A stretch of DNA of 64,000 bases from Megamerina dolium (GCA_963854835.1 OY978527.1:15819584-15883583); one strand, 5' to 3'; positions 1-11,639 are shown, counted from the first letter of the stretch. Notes: generated by a model not told the origin, from the sequence alone. A program made the numbers and translations.

Positions 1-1724
1 TAACTCATGTACAGTATAACGTAAGCTCATAATAGAAGAAAAATATTATTCGCGGCGCTTCTCAGTCCGCCTTTCAATAACCGTCCGCCTTCAAAAGGGT
101 TTTTAGCACCAACAAGTTTTTATGTAGCAGCGCTTAAACCTAGTGATAATCAATACCAAATGTTGCCCGGCTTCTAATGGGCTATAAAAATATAATTCCT
201 TCTGAGCTTCTCTGTCAATCTCAGGTGCTGTATCCTGAATGACGGAACTACAATTACTTGCTACACTTTCAATGGTGCCGAGCTCTTTTCCTATCTTTTC
301 ATCCTGCTCTCTATCTTTAATTATATTCACCTCGCTTCTTTTGTCTTAATATCAGCCGGCATCATAACAGGAATGTATTTAAATACGCCAATAAGTACAA
401 ACAGCTGTTATTAAACTTTCCATTAATTTCTTAAATTAGATTTAGTAATCCATTTATTATATTAACCAAATATGGATGTGTGAACACTTGCGGATACAAT
501 TTGCATCAAAATTATGCCACAAAATTCATTCAAGAGTATATTTTTTTTAACAATTGTATTTGTTGTATTTAATTTTTTCAAAAGAAAACATTTTATCCAA
601 ATAGAACAACAGATGTTAATATTTGTTACATAGTTAGTCATATATATTGAATAAATATAAATAATTTTAATAGACTTCTATGCAAATATTTTGAATTTAT
701 GCAAATGAGGGTAGATACTACGCAGCGCTTATGGCACAGGTTGCTACAGTAGAATAGTGGGAAATATGTGAACTTTGAGTTTGGAAAATAGATTCGATGT
801 TTTTTGGATAATAATAAAATTACACAAATTGCAATAAGCTTAATTTCGGTGTCAATATTTTCATGATAAGTGACATTTGCATTGACAGATTTAATGACAT
901 TTCCGGTGTTTAATCCATTTTAGAGTATGTGACATTAATAAACAAATATATAGCATGAGAGAAGAGAAATGAGATATGTTTAATAATGATTTCGCTGTAT
1001 TCAGAGACTTGATATTACTTTGAGACACTTGGAAAAATATTTCGCGTGGTCTGCTTTAGTTAGGTATGCATTGTATGGAACTTCCATTTCAATTAGAAAT
1101 ATTTGTTTTTAATCAAAATATTTACTTTGCGCTAATATTTATAGAACTTACATTAATTTTCCTAGAAGAAGTTTCTAGAAACAGCTGTTGCTTTGTTCTT
1201 TCTTTATCTTTCGATAAGATAATAATAACAAATAATAATCAATAAAATATTAATTGCAATATTTTAAACAAAAATGTAGACACAAATGTTCTTTGAATAT
1301 AAAAATAAATAAACTTTGTCTATCTGCTGCGTGAGTGCTTTTTTTCTGTCAGTTCGATTCAGTCCAGTCGTCTGACTTTTTGACTGCCAAGATCTCTCAA
1401 GAGGCGAAGAAAGAGGGTAAGAATATTTAGAGAAAAAGTTAGAGGAAAATTGAATAGGATTTTGTCCAGTACTTCGCTGCTCTAGAGGCGATTCCTGAAC
1501 AGCAATTGATGGTTTTTCAGATATCTTTCTTTCATATTGTATGGGAGTTCCTTGAAAGTGTATGTTCAGAGGAAATATTGATGACGGAAAAATTGATGGG
1601 ACGAGCTATATATTTCACCGCTTTTAAGCCGATTTTCAAAGAACCTGAAAATCGAAAAATAACCCGAAAGCTGCCAATCAAACTAAAAAAAATAAAAGCA
1701 ATAACATTGATTCATTTTCAATAA
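1..1724. other. AT-rich intergenic DNA, no gene recognised
   Basis: No convincing gene. A 75-codon minus-strand open frame at 103-330 has ordinary-looking codons but no signal peptide, recognisable domain or splice context, so it is unassigned. The plus-strand frame at 1506-1724 is also unassigned. Confidence 0.5.
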
Positions 1725-1727
1725 GCA

Positions 1728-2608
1728 TGCTGGTCGTGGGTTTAATCCCCGGCTGAATGTTAATTCTTAATATCGAAAAGATTTTTCTTTCGAAGGTACC
1801 TGTCGGCAAACAATTTGCAATTCTTCCGACAGTATCTTAAGTTCCTGCCGCTTATTCGCAACTGACCTGCTACTACAGGCCATCCGGCTATCCGCAACCT
1901 GCCGACTCCCCCTATAGTTTAGAGCCCATCTTAGTCGAGCGATCTCGTTCCAAGTTCTGCTACTACTACGCAACATTGAAAGGGAGCATAAAGCGGAAAT
2001 AAGACGATCACAGCAGATGTGAAGCAAACAATTAGCACCGACAGCCTACCAAGGCGCGACGGAACAGATTAGCAGTGGAGGTGGACTGTCTTCGACGGAC
2101 TGACGTTGACACGAATGCTTGTAATACTCATGACGGTATCAAACAGAGACAAGTCGAGACTGCGCAATGCGCAATCGTACGTTTCCGATGTCCTACTTGC
2201 AAGAAATTGGAAACTATAGATCGCGTAAAATCTCTCTATGCCCACCGGACAGGAACCTGGGCGCAGGTGCCTGTTGTGGTTTATATACACAAACTTGGCT
2301 CCACCTCGAAGTAATGCTATCTCGGTGTTGGGGTGGAATTCAGCCAGGCCAGAAGGAGTTTTATAGAGTTACTGGGTGCAAGCCTCAGATACCATTGGTG
2401 CGACGGCACCTCTAATTCTTCCGACAGTAGAAAAAAAGCTTTTAAAAGAAAAAGCTTTTAAAAGAGCACTGCAACAAAGCTCAGAAAAGTGATGTTACAA
2501 AGGTTCTGCCGTTCGGAACCGGTTAATATAAGTAGATCCCTTCCAATGCGGTCCACAATTTAACACGCGCAACAATACTGGAAGCACATATTTATTTATT
2601 TATTTATT
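1728..2608 (+). repeat. tRNA-derived SINE copy, 5'-truncated and interrupted
   Basis: The copy starts just before the box-B-like GGTTTAATCCCCGGCTGA and continues with the SINE body (ATCGAAAAGATTTTTCTTTCG, then the TGTCGGCAA and TTCTTCCGACAG blocks). It is then broken by the insertion at 1835-2413. It resumes with the blocks shared by all copies (GTTCTGCCGTTCGGAACCGG, CAATTTAACACGCGCAACAA) and ends in an ATTT-repeat tail. Better copies are at 12400, 18549, 35310, 46267 and 56951. Confidence 0.75.
1835..2413. mobile_element. 579-bp insertion with 16-bp target-site duplication
   Basis: The block AATTCTTCCGACAGTA occurs at 1819-1834 and again at 2414-2429, exactly where the SINE is interrupted, so the DNA between is an insertion with a 16-bp target-site duplication. 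The insert is visibly less AT-rich than its surroundings. It carries short overlapping open frames (for example plus-strand 2075-2314) but no terminal inverted repeat or poly(A) tail that I can see, and I do not recognise its class. The duplication length would suit a target-primed retrotransposition product. Confidence 0.6.
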
Positions 2609-2611
2609 TGT

Positions 2612-4410
2612 TTTTTATTAAATTTTTAAATTAAAAACGAAAAGATTTAAATAGCATATGGTCACCTTACAAGTGAACTTTTGTTTGTTTTTCTGTATTT
2701 GAATGAATATACCATTAACAGTTTTAAATATAACAAATGTACATATTCATATGGTTATACTTGAAAACGAGATATGTTGTTAAATGCATCTGGGTTATGC
2801 TTATTGTTATGGGGGAATCACCTTAGAAAGTCGACCATAACAATTGTTTTTTGCAAATATGAATATGGTGTTATATATGATCACGTTTCAATGGGAAATA
2901 AATGGAAACAATTAAAATGCATACATGAACCTGAATATATTGCATTACATGTCCATACATATTTTATTTACGACTAGGTATTACCAATAAGTACACAACT
3001 GAGTTTACAAACATATATTTAGCACGTACATACTTGCATTGTTGATGATTTGTTAGTAATACTACAATTATTAATTTATAATTTAACAGATGAATTTTTA
3101 ATTGGATTTTATTGCGGTCTGCCATAATTTATTGTACGAGTTTCGTCGATAGAAATGTTAAATAGAAATTAATTCTATATTAGTAATTTATTGAGAGCTT
3201 CAATGTGATGGAAAACATATTTTATTCTAATGAGTCCTAATTTAATTTGACCGCTGAAACATGTGGTAAACATTGAAAAGTGAAACTATCGATTTTCAAG
3301 GTGGCAACTTCGATGTTTTCACTCAAATTTCAAGTGGTTATATTAAGATAAAAGCTAGTCGCTATCGATAGACAATTAAATTAAATAAAATAAATAAATT
3401 TCTTATACTCCCATACCTCGCTATACCGCCTAGATACGTTCCATTAAAATTGGCCGATTACTTTCGACATTATTTCAATATTTATGTAGTACACAAAAGC
3501 TCATTATAGCGAATAGCCGTTAAAAGAGCGACCGTATATAGAGGTAATGGTGTATTTATAACTATTTTGTTTATACTGAGATTGCTGTTATATAAATTAA
3601 TGTCGAAAATTGTTTGCAATAATGTCGAAAATTGTTTGGAATAATGTCGAAAAATTGTAAGTCACATTTTTGGCATTAGTGCAAAAATCTTTGAAATAAT
3701 GTCGAAACAATTTTATGAAATTATATTTTCGACATTATGGCAAAAATGTCCACAATAATATCAAAAAATTGAATGTCACTCTTCGGCATTATAGCAAACA
3801 AATTTAATAATATCGAGCAAATGCAAATGTGTTCACAATAATATCGGAAAAAAGGTGTTCTATTGTATGTAAATACAAGAAAACTTCGGCATTATTTCAA
3901 AAGAATATATTTTTCTTTTTGCTCTGTTGAAGAGATGAATGACATTTTAAGCATTTAGTGCATCTTGATGGTGTGATTTAAAGCCTCAAAAAACATTTTC
4001 TTTGGGAAAAACATCACTATTTTAGCCTTGAATCAATCAGAGCACCTAAATCGTGTGATTTCATACCTTTGAATTATTTTCTTTGCCTTGGAGAAAACAT
4101 TGCCACCTTACAGTCCGATTAACTGGAAGCCAATATTTCGCCATATTATTGACAATATAGACTCCGATAGATGATCAAAACATTTTTGAAAATTAGATCA
4201 CCTGCCCTTTCCATATTAAAGCTGGTCATATTTGCTTGAAGTAAGATGCTGTAATAGAATTTTACGTTGTTTGATTACATTAGCGGAGACTGAAATACAA
4301 AAGACGTTGCTTAGTCGTTAGTGGATTGGTCTTGTTTACATTAGTGACGTGATCAGAAGCTCGTTTCGATCAGTCAGCAGCAATTTTTCAGAAAGATGGT
4401 ACAAATATCG
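2612..4410. other. AT-rich intergenic DNA, no gene
   Basis: No gene, splice structure or transposase similarity is visible. The only structure is the scattered short motif described at 3468-3905. Confidence 0.5.
3468..3905. repeat. Clustered AATAATGTCGAAA motif in both orientations
   Basis: The motif AATAATGTCGAAA and its complement (TTCGACATTAT, or the variant TTCGGCATTAT) recur roughly every 40-90 bases, in direct and inverted orientation, with diverged variants (AATAATATCGGAAA). It looks like a degenerate simple repeat. No gene is associated with it. Confidence 0.5.
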
Positions 4411-4414
4411 CGAG

Positions 4415-4565
4415 AAGAATCTTCTAAAAGTGCTCTCTGACAAGATTCAGAAAAAGTTTAAGACACAAAATTTATGACATTCGGAAACGAATCGAATATA
4501 CATAAGTATGTCTCTTCCAATGCTGTCCAAAATTGAGACCTATAGACAACAATACGGCAATGAAG
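4415..4565 (+). repeat. Strongly diverged SINE relic
   Basis: The order of blocks TTCTAAAAG..., GACAAGATTCAGAAAAAGT, ACATTCGGAAACG, AAGTATGTCTCTTCCAATGCTGTCC and the final ACAACAATACGGCAATG follows the middle and 3' part of the SINE consensus seen elsewhere in the window, with many substitutions. Confidence 0.5.
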
Positions 4566-5924
4566 TTAGGCTAAGTTCCTTTAGAAGCTCCCGTACTATT
4601 TAATTATAGCTGATAAAAATTTTAATCGAAGGCATCAAAATCGTCGTTATCTGATGTACGCAGTACCAGGACTTTTTTGGAAATGGCTTCGAAGTGAGCT
4701 TCAAATTAAGTTTAAGTTATTCAGGGGGAAAATCGTCCTTGGTGAATATTTTGTACTGACGTCTAAGGTGACCGCAAAGAAGTGAGCAACGCAAAATAAT
4801 TTTCCACTAAAACAATATAGATAATCGGTATTTCGATTAAAGCAGCAACATCTATATCCGTAGGAGTAGGCAGGCTCTAGAAATATGACGCTTGAATTTT
4901 ATCGAAAGTAGAATTAGTGATCGAAAGTAAGTTGGCAACGTAAACAAATTTTTTATGCGAACAACAGCTTAATTTAGAATTTGAATAAAGATGGCAATAA
5001 CTAAATTTGAACCTAACTCCACAGGAGTGACAAGCCAATAAGAATGGGAGCACATATCTCCCATTCTTAGCCATAGAAACCTGACGCAAGGATTTTAACC
5101 AATATGTCCACTACCCAGTTCCAAGTAAATAAATTGTATCTGTGGAATTTCTTTTTGTGTAGTATGCATTTCGATCGATGATTCATATAGATAAGAGTCA
5201 CTTGACATATTTAGCTGAAATAAGTACGTCGATAAAATATAAATTAATTTTATGTATTTTTCACCTTTATTAAATATTCGTCAAATAAACAAATAGATAT
5301 TAGCTTCAAATTAAAGATAATTTTTTTTTTAATTTCTAGTTAATTACTCACTTTCGCATTCGCATTTTTGCTAGAATATATCAATTGGAATCCAGGAAAA
5401 CGATTTAGATTCCTAGCTTTTTGTTGTTGATGCTCGTGTAGTTAGTGGAACAAAACTATTTCTAATAAAAACAAAACATTTAATTTTTAATTTAAAATAA
5501 TAATGTAATAATACTTGAACTTTTTGTTTTGAACGTCAGTGATAACAGAGTAAAATATTTGATTTAGTTACAACGCAATATGTATATATGGACTTTTTTT
5601 TATTCTATTTCAAGCAATATGCTATCGACACGTTTTGTGCTTGACTAAATCTAAATCTTTTATTTGTTTATATTTCTAAGAATTTATATTTTTTTATTGC
5701 TTTGTTTCTCAAACTTTTCGCAGCGCATGTAGAACAATTGATAGGAAAAATGCTTAATGGGGACTGATGATCCAGGGCGAGATTCAATGACTGGCAAAAA
5801 CATACCTTGAATTGGCCTTTAAAAAGCTCACGAAATCCTCTTGGGAACATTTTACCATGATTTTAAAGAAGACGTATGTGCAATAATAATTATAGGTATA
5901 ATTGTTCTATTAAATTCGCTCCAA

Positions 5925-6185
5925 CCACTCCCATCGTGCTGCTACCGGTATAAAGTATATTACAGACCTGCAATATATTGCATTTATATCTCAAAAAATT
6001 CCTGAAAAATATGATAACTCACCGTAGAAGAGGAGGGATCTCCTCTATACAGGTGATATATACGGCCGACTTCTCCCGATAGGGCTCTCATACAAAATGA
6101 ACCTAATAACATATGAAAAACGGCAAAGAGCTGTCGAGGAATACCCCTACTTCAGCCCTTTCCAAGGGCTCCTATATAAAATTTG
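5925..6185 (+). repeat. Copy of dispersed CATACAAAATGAAC repeat
   Basis: It contains the hallmark order of this family: CTCCAACCACTCCCAT, then AGGGCTCTCATACAAAATGAACC, then CATATGAAAAACGGCAAAGAGCTGTCGAGGAAT (read in short blocks). The same blocks recur near 11.5, 12.3, 12.8-13.5, 25.0-25.5 and 55.1-55.5 kb. Confidence 0.55.
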
Positions 6186-7059
6186 GACATTTTACATAAA
6201 TTCTGCAAAACTGCATAAAGATGTACAAGATTTTTACATGTGACAACATGCTTTGTCTATAGGTCTGTGGGAGTAAACGAATTTTGGAAGAAGAATACGA
6301 TTTCAGGCCTCAGATTACAGATGTATGTTTGGTATTATCTATGTGGATATGGATTAATAGTCCTTTGCATTTTTTTTTTTGAGAATGTATATAGCGCCAA
6401 GAAAGTCCACCTCAGTTATATTCTCCGTTTCGTTATTGGCAAGAAATTGAAATATTAAATTTGGCAAGCTCTGGCTCAAACAGAATAATACTTCATAGAG
6501 CTCGGGTCCCATTAACACAACACATAATCGAAGGACTTGCTTTATATGAAAAACATGGAGAAATAATAACAAATTTTTGGCTCACATTTGATCGCGACCA
6601 ATGGATTCAAAACCACTGAGTGCTGAGTGTACTAATATTTTTTTTTTGAAAGATTAAAAAATCAATCAAGTAAACAACATTGAGAGATTAAAGTAATAAT
6701 AACAATAACAATGATAATGTCAATGGATCATGAGTACAATATTAGGTAAGTAATACATAATGGTTGTTTCATTGAGCGCAACATGATCCAATGACTTGTC
6801 AGATGAAATATTGGGTTCATTATGAAGGATATTTGAATGATTTTATATTCCGTACGTAAAGAGTTCAAAATTTTAGAGGTCTAAGTGTCAAAATTAATAG
6901 CCCCTTCTTTTAGGATTTCGAGATTTCATCAGTGTGGTACCCAAAATCTTCACACCTTCAAGGTACCGCTTATGGAATACAATATGTTTCAAATGCCATC
7001 CGTGCTGAACAAATTATTCCTTAATTTTAAGGTATGATTTCCACATAAATCGGCAGAGT

Positions 7060-7300
7060 TTATCAACTTTGGACAATTTATTAAAGCTCTTAAAATATAG
7101 ACGACAATGAGCGCTTCTAAAATATTTGAAAGTCAAAGACAGAGTTTCAAAAACATTAGGCAAATTAATAAATCTATTGAAGCATCACTTCTTCCTCGAT
7201 TATAAATGAAAATGAACGCTACTGAAATTCCTGGACGTCAAGGGCAGATTTTGAAGAACTTTGGACAACTAATAAATGCTCTTGAAACATATTTCTTTCA
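7060..7300. repeat. Three degenerate tandem units of about 95 bp
   Basis: The block ACTTTGGACAATTTATTAAAGCTCTTAAAATAT recurs in diverged form near 7150 and 7257 (ACTTTGGACAACTAATAAATGCTCTTG...), spaced about 90-105 bp apart. There is no coding potential. Confidence 0.45.
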
Positions 7301-7466
7301 TCGATAAGTTAAAATGCCTAACCGGAACTATGAACTGAGAAGAAAAATCTAGTACAGCAAACTGCTGATTCTAATGAAGACCCTCTTTATCGTTACACTC
7401 AAATTATACATAAATATTTAAAATAAAAATTTCCATGTTTCTATAATTATGCAGCATAAGCACTTA

Positions 7467-8473
7467 TGGGGGTGGTGCCAGAACTACCCGACCTAACAAA
7501 GAAAACAACAAATTTGCGAAAATTTTTCTTTATTTCTCAACATAATCTCCTTTTAGCTCTACACATTTTTCCCAGCTAAATTCTATAGCTCTATACTCTG
7601 TTTACAGTATGAACTGTCCAGCTCATTAAAATAGCCATCTACCGCAGACTTCACCTCTTCATTGTTTGCAAATCTTTTACCACTAAGCCATTTTTTCAAA
7701 TTTGGAAATAGAAAATAATCCGAAGGAGCTAAATCTGGCGAATAAGGTGCGTGCTGAAGCAATTCGAGCTTTAACTCATTGATTTTGGCTATCGCAATAG
7801 CGGATGTGTGAACTGGTGCCTTGTCTTGATGAAACAACACTTTCTTTTTCGCCAAATGCGGCCTTTTTTCTTTAATTTCATCATTTATACGCTGCAACAA
7901 ACAAATTAACAAATTATAGAAACATTTTCACGACGTTGTTTTTGTTCTATTGTGAGCAAACGTGACATTCATCTTGCACACAGCTTTTTCATCTCCAAAT
8001 TTTCGGTCAATATACGATGTATAGCACTTTTTGAAATGCCTGTAATTTAACCTAGCTCACGCACCTTCGGTCGGCGATCATCCAATACCATTTTGTGGAC
8101 TTTCTTAACCGTTTCTGGCGTGGCCACCTCAGTTGGTCGACCACTACAGTGTTCGTCTAGGTAGCTCGTACGACTTCGTCGTAAAGGAAGGAGCAGACTC
8201 CCACAGAGTATAATCTAGTTCGACTTTAATATTCGTTGGACTGAGACCTTTCAAATAAAAGTATTGAATTACATAACGGTGACCAATTTTTTTTATGTTT
8301 ACAAATTCACTGAGGTCGTTAACTTTCGATGGCTCCAAAAAAGATACTAAACAACGTAGCGCCTTGAAACTTAAAACATATGTTTTATAAGGTTTCCACT
8401 TTTCACCAAAGCAATTTTTTTCAAACAACTGTCGCCATCTATATTCGGTCGGGTAATTCTGGGACCGCCCTCG
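7467..8473 (-). mobile_element. mariner-like transposon with TIRs and TA target site
   Basis: The outer ends are inverted repeats of about 30 bp. The left end reads GGTGGTGCCAGAACTACCCG and the complement of the right end reads GGCGGTCCCAGAATTACCCG, each continuing with ACC. Both ends are flanked by TA (7465-7466 and 8474-8475), as expected for the Tc1/mariner superfamily. At 1,007 bp it is shorter than a complete mariner (about 1.3 kb), so it has internal deletions. The interior encodes a broken minus-strand transposase. The right end lies 127 bp upstream of the TATA box of the peptide gene at 8654. Confidence 0.85.
7530..8329 (-). pseudogene. mariner transposase, broken
   Basis: Read on the minus strand, an N-terminal helix-turn-helix part (KVNDLSEFVNIKK..., GLSPTNIKVELD, SAPSFTT) is followed by DEHCSGRPTEVATPETVKK and VHKMVLDDRRPKVREL. 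An in-frame stop and shifts come next. The catalytic C-terminal part has FHQDKAPVHT (second Asp) and YSPDLAPSDYFLF (third Asp), then the tail GDYVEK and a stop at 7530. The region between the two halves, including the first catalytic Asp, is missing, which accounts for the short element. It cannot make active transposase. Mariner subfamily not assigned. Confidence 0.8.
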
Positions 8474-8600
8474 TACCTACTTTTGTACTCAAGCACTTAT
8501 TCGCTCATTTACGTATGCCTAGAAGTAAGTACGAAGAGCTGGACCCAAAGCCTCATCTCATAATTTTTTTTTTCGAAAAATCAAATCAAATGAGTAATCG

Positions 8601-8610
8601 TATATAAAGG
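8601..8610 (+). promoter_or_regulatory. TATA box of Gly-rich peptide gene
   Basis: TATATAAAGG lies 53 bp before the ATG at 8654, leaving room for a TSS about 30 bp downstream and a short 5' leader. The identical decamer precedes the gene at 14512. Confidence 0.75.
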
Positions 8611-8653
8611 AGTATCACTCATTTCAAAAAAATCATATTCAAATCAGATCAAA

Positions 8654-9367
8654 ATGAAAGCGGTTTTACTTTTAATTACATTAGCGATTTTGGCATCCAG
8701 TATGTGGATGTGTGAGGCGTACTACGGAGGAGGTGGAGGAGGCCCATATGGTGGTGGCGGTGGTGGTGGTGGAGTTGCTCATGGTGGTAGCGGTGGTGGT
8801 GGTCCACTTGGTGGAGGCGGTGGTGGTCCACTTGGTGGAGGTGGCGGTGGTCTACACGGTGGTGGTGGTGGTGGTCCTCATGGTGGAGGTGGCGGTGGTC
8901 TACACGGTGGTGGTGGTGGTGGTCCTCATGGTGGAGGTGGCGGTGGTCTACACGGTGGTGGTGGTGGTGGTCCTCATGGTGGAGGTGGCGGTGGAAGTGA
9001 CGGACAGTGGGGTAGTGGTGGTACTGGCGGTGGATGGGGTGGTGCCGGCGGCAATGGCGGTGGACATGGTGGTTCCGGCGGCATTCATGGAGGAGGAGGT
9101 AGAGGAGGTGGTGCCGGCGGTCTTCATGGTGGAGGAGGAAGAGGTGGTGCCGGAGGTTTTGATGGTGGATGGGACGGTGGCAGAGGTGGTGCCGGAGGTA
9201 ATGATGGTGGATGGGGTGGTGCTGGTGCTGGTGGTGGCAGTCAAGGCGGAGGACATGGAGGTGCCGGCAGTCATGGCGGTGGACATGGTGGTGCCGGCAA
9301 TGATGGCGGATGGGGTGCTGGTGGTGGTGGAAAAAAGACCGGCGGTTACGGTGGTTATGGTCGTTAG
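8654..9367 (+). CDS. Secreted glycine-rich protein, 237 aa
   Basis: Single-exon gene. Residues 1-22 form a signal peptide (MKAVLLLITLAILAS..., ending MCEA) with likely cleavage before Tyr-Tyr. The rest is low-complexity and glycine-dominated. First come (G)nPYG and (G)nPLG stretches. Then there are three near-identical 48-bp tandem copies coding GGGGGGLHGGGGGGPH (about 8834-8994). A region rich in GGWGGAGG, GGHGG and AGG motifs follows. The C-terminus is basic (GGGGKKTGGYGGYGR). A TATA box lies at 8601 and AATAAA at 9498-9503, about 130 bp past the stop. This is the longest member of the window's secreted Gly-rich peptide set. The amino-acid bias suggests a structural or secretory (cuticle, silk or mucin-like) or antimicrobial role, but no family is recognised. 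The overlapping Val-rich and Thr/Ser-rich frames are shadows of the glycine codons. Confidence 0.88.
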   Translation: MKAVLLLITLAILASSMWMCEAYYGGGGGGPYGGGGGGGGVAHGGSGGGGPLGGGGGGPLGGGGGGLHGGGGGGPHGGGGGGLHGGGGGGPHGGGGGGLHGGGGGGPHGGGGGGSDGQWGSGGTGGGWGGAGGNGGGHGGSGGIHGGGGRGGGAGGLHGGGGRGGAGGFDGGWDGGRGGAGGNDGGWGGAGAGGGSQGGGHGGAGSHGGGHGGAGNDGGWGAGGGGKKTGGYGGYGR

Positions 9368-9519
9368 AAATAATTGCTCATGCTCGTTGGCAATTTAATA
9401 TTGTTACATTTTCAACAGTATAATATTGTTACAGTATCTCAACAAAGTGATAAAAAATAGAAAATATTACTAGATAATATTATAAAAATGAATAGAAAAT
9501 AAAGGCAGGTATATTAAAC

Positions 9520-10900
9520 TGTTCAGTGTTTCATCTCGAAACATTTCAAATTATAATAATTGTGATTGAATAATATTCAATGGTCGCTAGGAAGCAAGGA
9601 AATGCGAAAAGTTTTGAGGTTGAGATTATAATTTCGTCGGATTGCCGAACAAATGCTTCACCATTAGCAGCTTAGCTTCGTGTTAAAATAAAATATATTA
9701 CAGAGTAATGTGATGAGTAGAATATTTTCTACTCGTTAACTTGAGTTTGAGCCACAATATATTCTCTTTTACTGGCTGCTATCGCCGAGTTTAATGGTAT
9801 AATAATGGAGGTAGAGCAATTGCAAAAGATTCCTGTTGGCTGCGCCATATAATGTCAGAAACTGGTTCCTTATAGTGTAAAACTAGTGTGTTTGTTAATT
9901 TCTTTTCTAATTCTGTTGTTTCCTTTTCTACTTTTTCTTTTTTTTCCCATGTGTTTGTTGTAGTTTTATTTACTTTTTCTCCATCATTTGTGAGAACTCT
10001 CCTTAATGGCTCTACCTTATATTAATATACCATGGCCGTCTTTGCATCACGCAACTCGTCAGTCTAAGTGAGAATTTAAATATCGTACTGTCCTTAGTAT
10101 GAGTTGACGTCATCGAGTTATTCGCACTCGATACGCTCTCAGTGTCAGTCGCTGTTATCGTCGAATTTGTACCTAAACAACTCATTGACTCGAGTGCACA
10201 AGGTAATTTTTTACCAGATTTTTTCATAGATTTACTTATATTATGCTGTGCTATCAGTTGGCCGAACAATTATTTAAGCAGAATTGAGTGAAAGTGAGCA
10301 GAATTAATGAAAATAAAATTTAAAGCCAGACGATATTAACCCGTTATGACTCGGCGAAATTGGTGTGAGTTTAATTGGGCAGTTTTAAAATTTTTCATTG
10401 AATAAATGACAACCGAATTCGCTAAACTCAAAGAAGAATGTCAGATGAAAAAAAAGGTACTGAAATTAAGACGTATTTCGACAGACCTAAAATTGTCAGC
10501 TCTATGAAATTTTTGTTAAATAAAAATTTAGTAAATGACACTAGACTTTCTGAAAAACATTTGCCGAGTTTCTGCTGATCGTCGTTGTAGAGGTAATTCA
10601 GAAACGTTTTGATGGAATGTTTTCATTGTCGAAAGAAGCTTCAATTGCTTATCCATAATGTTTCTGACAGAGTAAGGATGCCGTATTATTTAATTTTCAG
10701 CAGGAAAATTATAGTATTGCCAGGCGAAAAATTTTAATTTTCTCCAAAATGCATTTAATCAAGTTTTTGTTCAATTTCAGCTTTGTATATGTCAGTAAAT
10801 AGACAGCGTAACAAAATAAATGATATGGCTTTGAAAAAAACATTAAATATAATTTGGAAAAATTAATTTTGGTAATTTCTTATGTTTAGAAACGATATTC
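9520..10900. other. Intergenic; possible decayed coding sequence on minus strand
   Basis: No intact gene. On the minus strand, about 10269-9750 has two consecutive long open stretches in different frames: Ser/Thr-rich 10269-10012, then a Lys/Glu-rich stretch containing VNKTTTNTWEKKEKVEKETT. This might be a frameshifted transposon-derived ORF, but no domain is recognised. The rest is AT-rich. Confidence 0.35.
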
Positions 10901-10903
10901 CCG

Positions 10904-11139
10904 TTATTTTGCACTAAATCTATATGTTCTATATATTCTGAAAGTGGATTTATTGACCCGTAGTTATGGTCAAAGTTAATATGACCTCAAAGTTAGAATC
11001 GATTTTTTTTTTACATATTTTTCAAACAAACATTTGTCAAAAAGGCGACTATAATTTAAGGATGATTATTACTCTGATTATAACTACGGGCCAGTGAGTC
11101 CACTTTCAGAATCAGCATACAAGAGTTAGTGCAGAATAA
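10904..11139. mobile_element. Foldback (hairpin) MITE, about 236 bp
   Basis: The first about 65 bp and last about 60 bp are imperfect inverted repeats. The left arm has TTATTTTGCACTAA, TTCTGAAAGTGGA and CCCGTAGTTAT. The complement of the right arm has TTATTCTGCACTAA, TTCTGAAAGTGGA and CCCGTAGTTAT in the same order. The loop is about 105 bp with no ORF. The outermost TTA/TAA may be the target duplication. Superfamily not determinable from sequence alone. Confidence 0.75.
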
Positions 11140-11339
11140 AAAATAAATGAAGCTGCATGCGGATAAATAGAGTCGAGTCGAGGTCCAAGTTCAAAGAAAT
11201 AAGAACAAAGCGACAAATGAGCCCACAGCCAATTACGCACTCATACCTTGAGGGGTAAAATTCAGTACCTAAATGTTTCCAAAGTATGCTTACCCATACA
11301 TATTTATACCCTAACTGCACTCCTTATGGGGGATCTTGC

Positions 11340-11625
11340 ACAAAGTAATTTTAAAAATACGTAAAAATCGAAAAATATGTACATAACTGCCGAGGAATTG
11401 CCTCTAGAGCATTTCATTGTATGATCGATCCCCACTAATTTTTACTCCTCAACATTTTCTGGAAGATGTTTACCTTATATTTCCATCTGTGAGGGGGCTC
11501 CAACCACCACTCATTTTTGCTCTCTAATATTTCTCATAAATGTAATAACTCCCTATTTCGACACCTTAAAGTGACTCTCGTATAAAATTTACTTAATATA
11601 AGAAGAGAAAAATTAGAAGCAACTA
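11340..11625 (+). repeat. Copy of dispersed CATACAAAATGAAC repeat
   Basis: It contains the shared blocks AACTGCCGAGGAATTGCCTC, CCCACTAATTTTTACTCC, CAACATTTTCTGGAAGATG, GAGGGGGCTCC and a second diverged unit (TTTTTGCTCTCTAATATTTC). No coding gene. Confidence 0.55.
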
Positions 11626-11639
11626 GGTTTCTTCCTTTG

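Larger units (their letters stand above)
4570..7460. other. Gene-free AT-rich region with old repeats
   Basis: No coding gene recognised. Short open frames (4877-5089, 5668-5850, 6240-6458, 6354-6572) lack signal peptides, domains or promoters. The stretch holds the two repeats listed at 5925-6185 and 7060-7300. Confidence 0.5.

Noticed and set aside
8712..9398. Overlapping Val-rich plus-strand and Thr/Ser-rich minus-strand frames over the 8654 gene
   Set aside because: Frame shadows of GGT/GGTGGT repeats. Only frame 8654 has a signal peptide and a TATA box at proper spacing.
10012..10269. Minus-strand 85-codon Ser/Thr-rich frame as a hAT/BED-finger protein
   Set aside because: No Cys/His finger or hAT dimerisation motif could be read, so similarity was only impressionistic.
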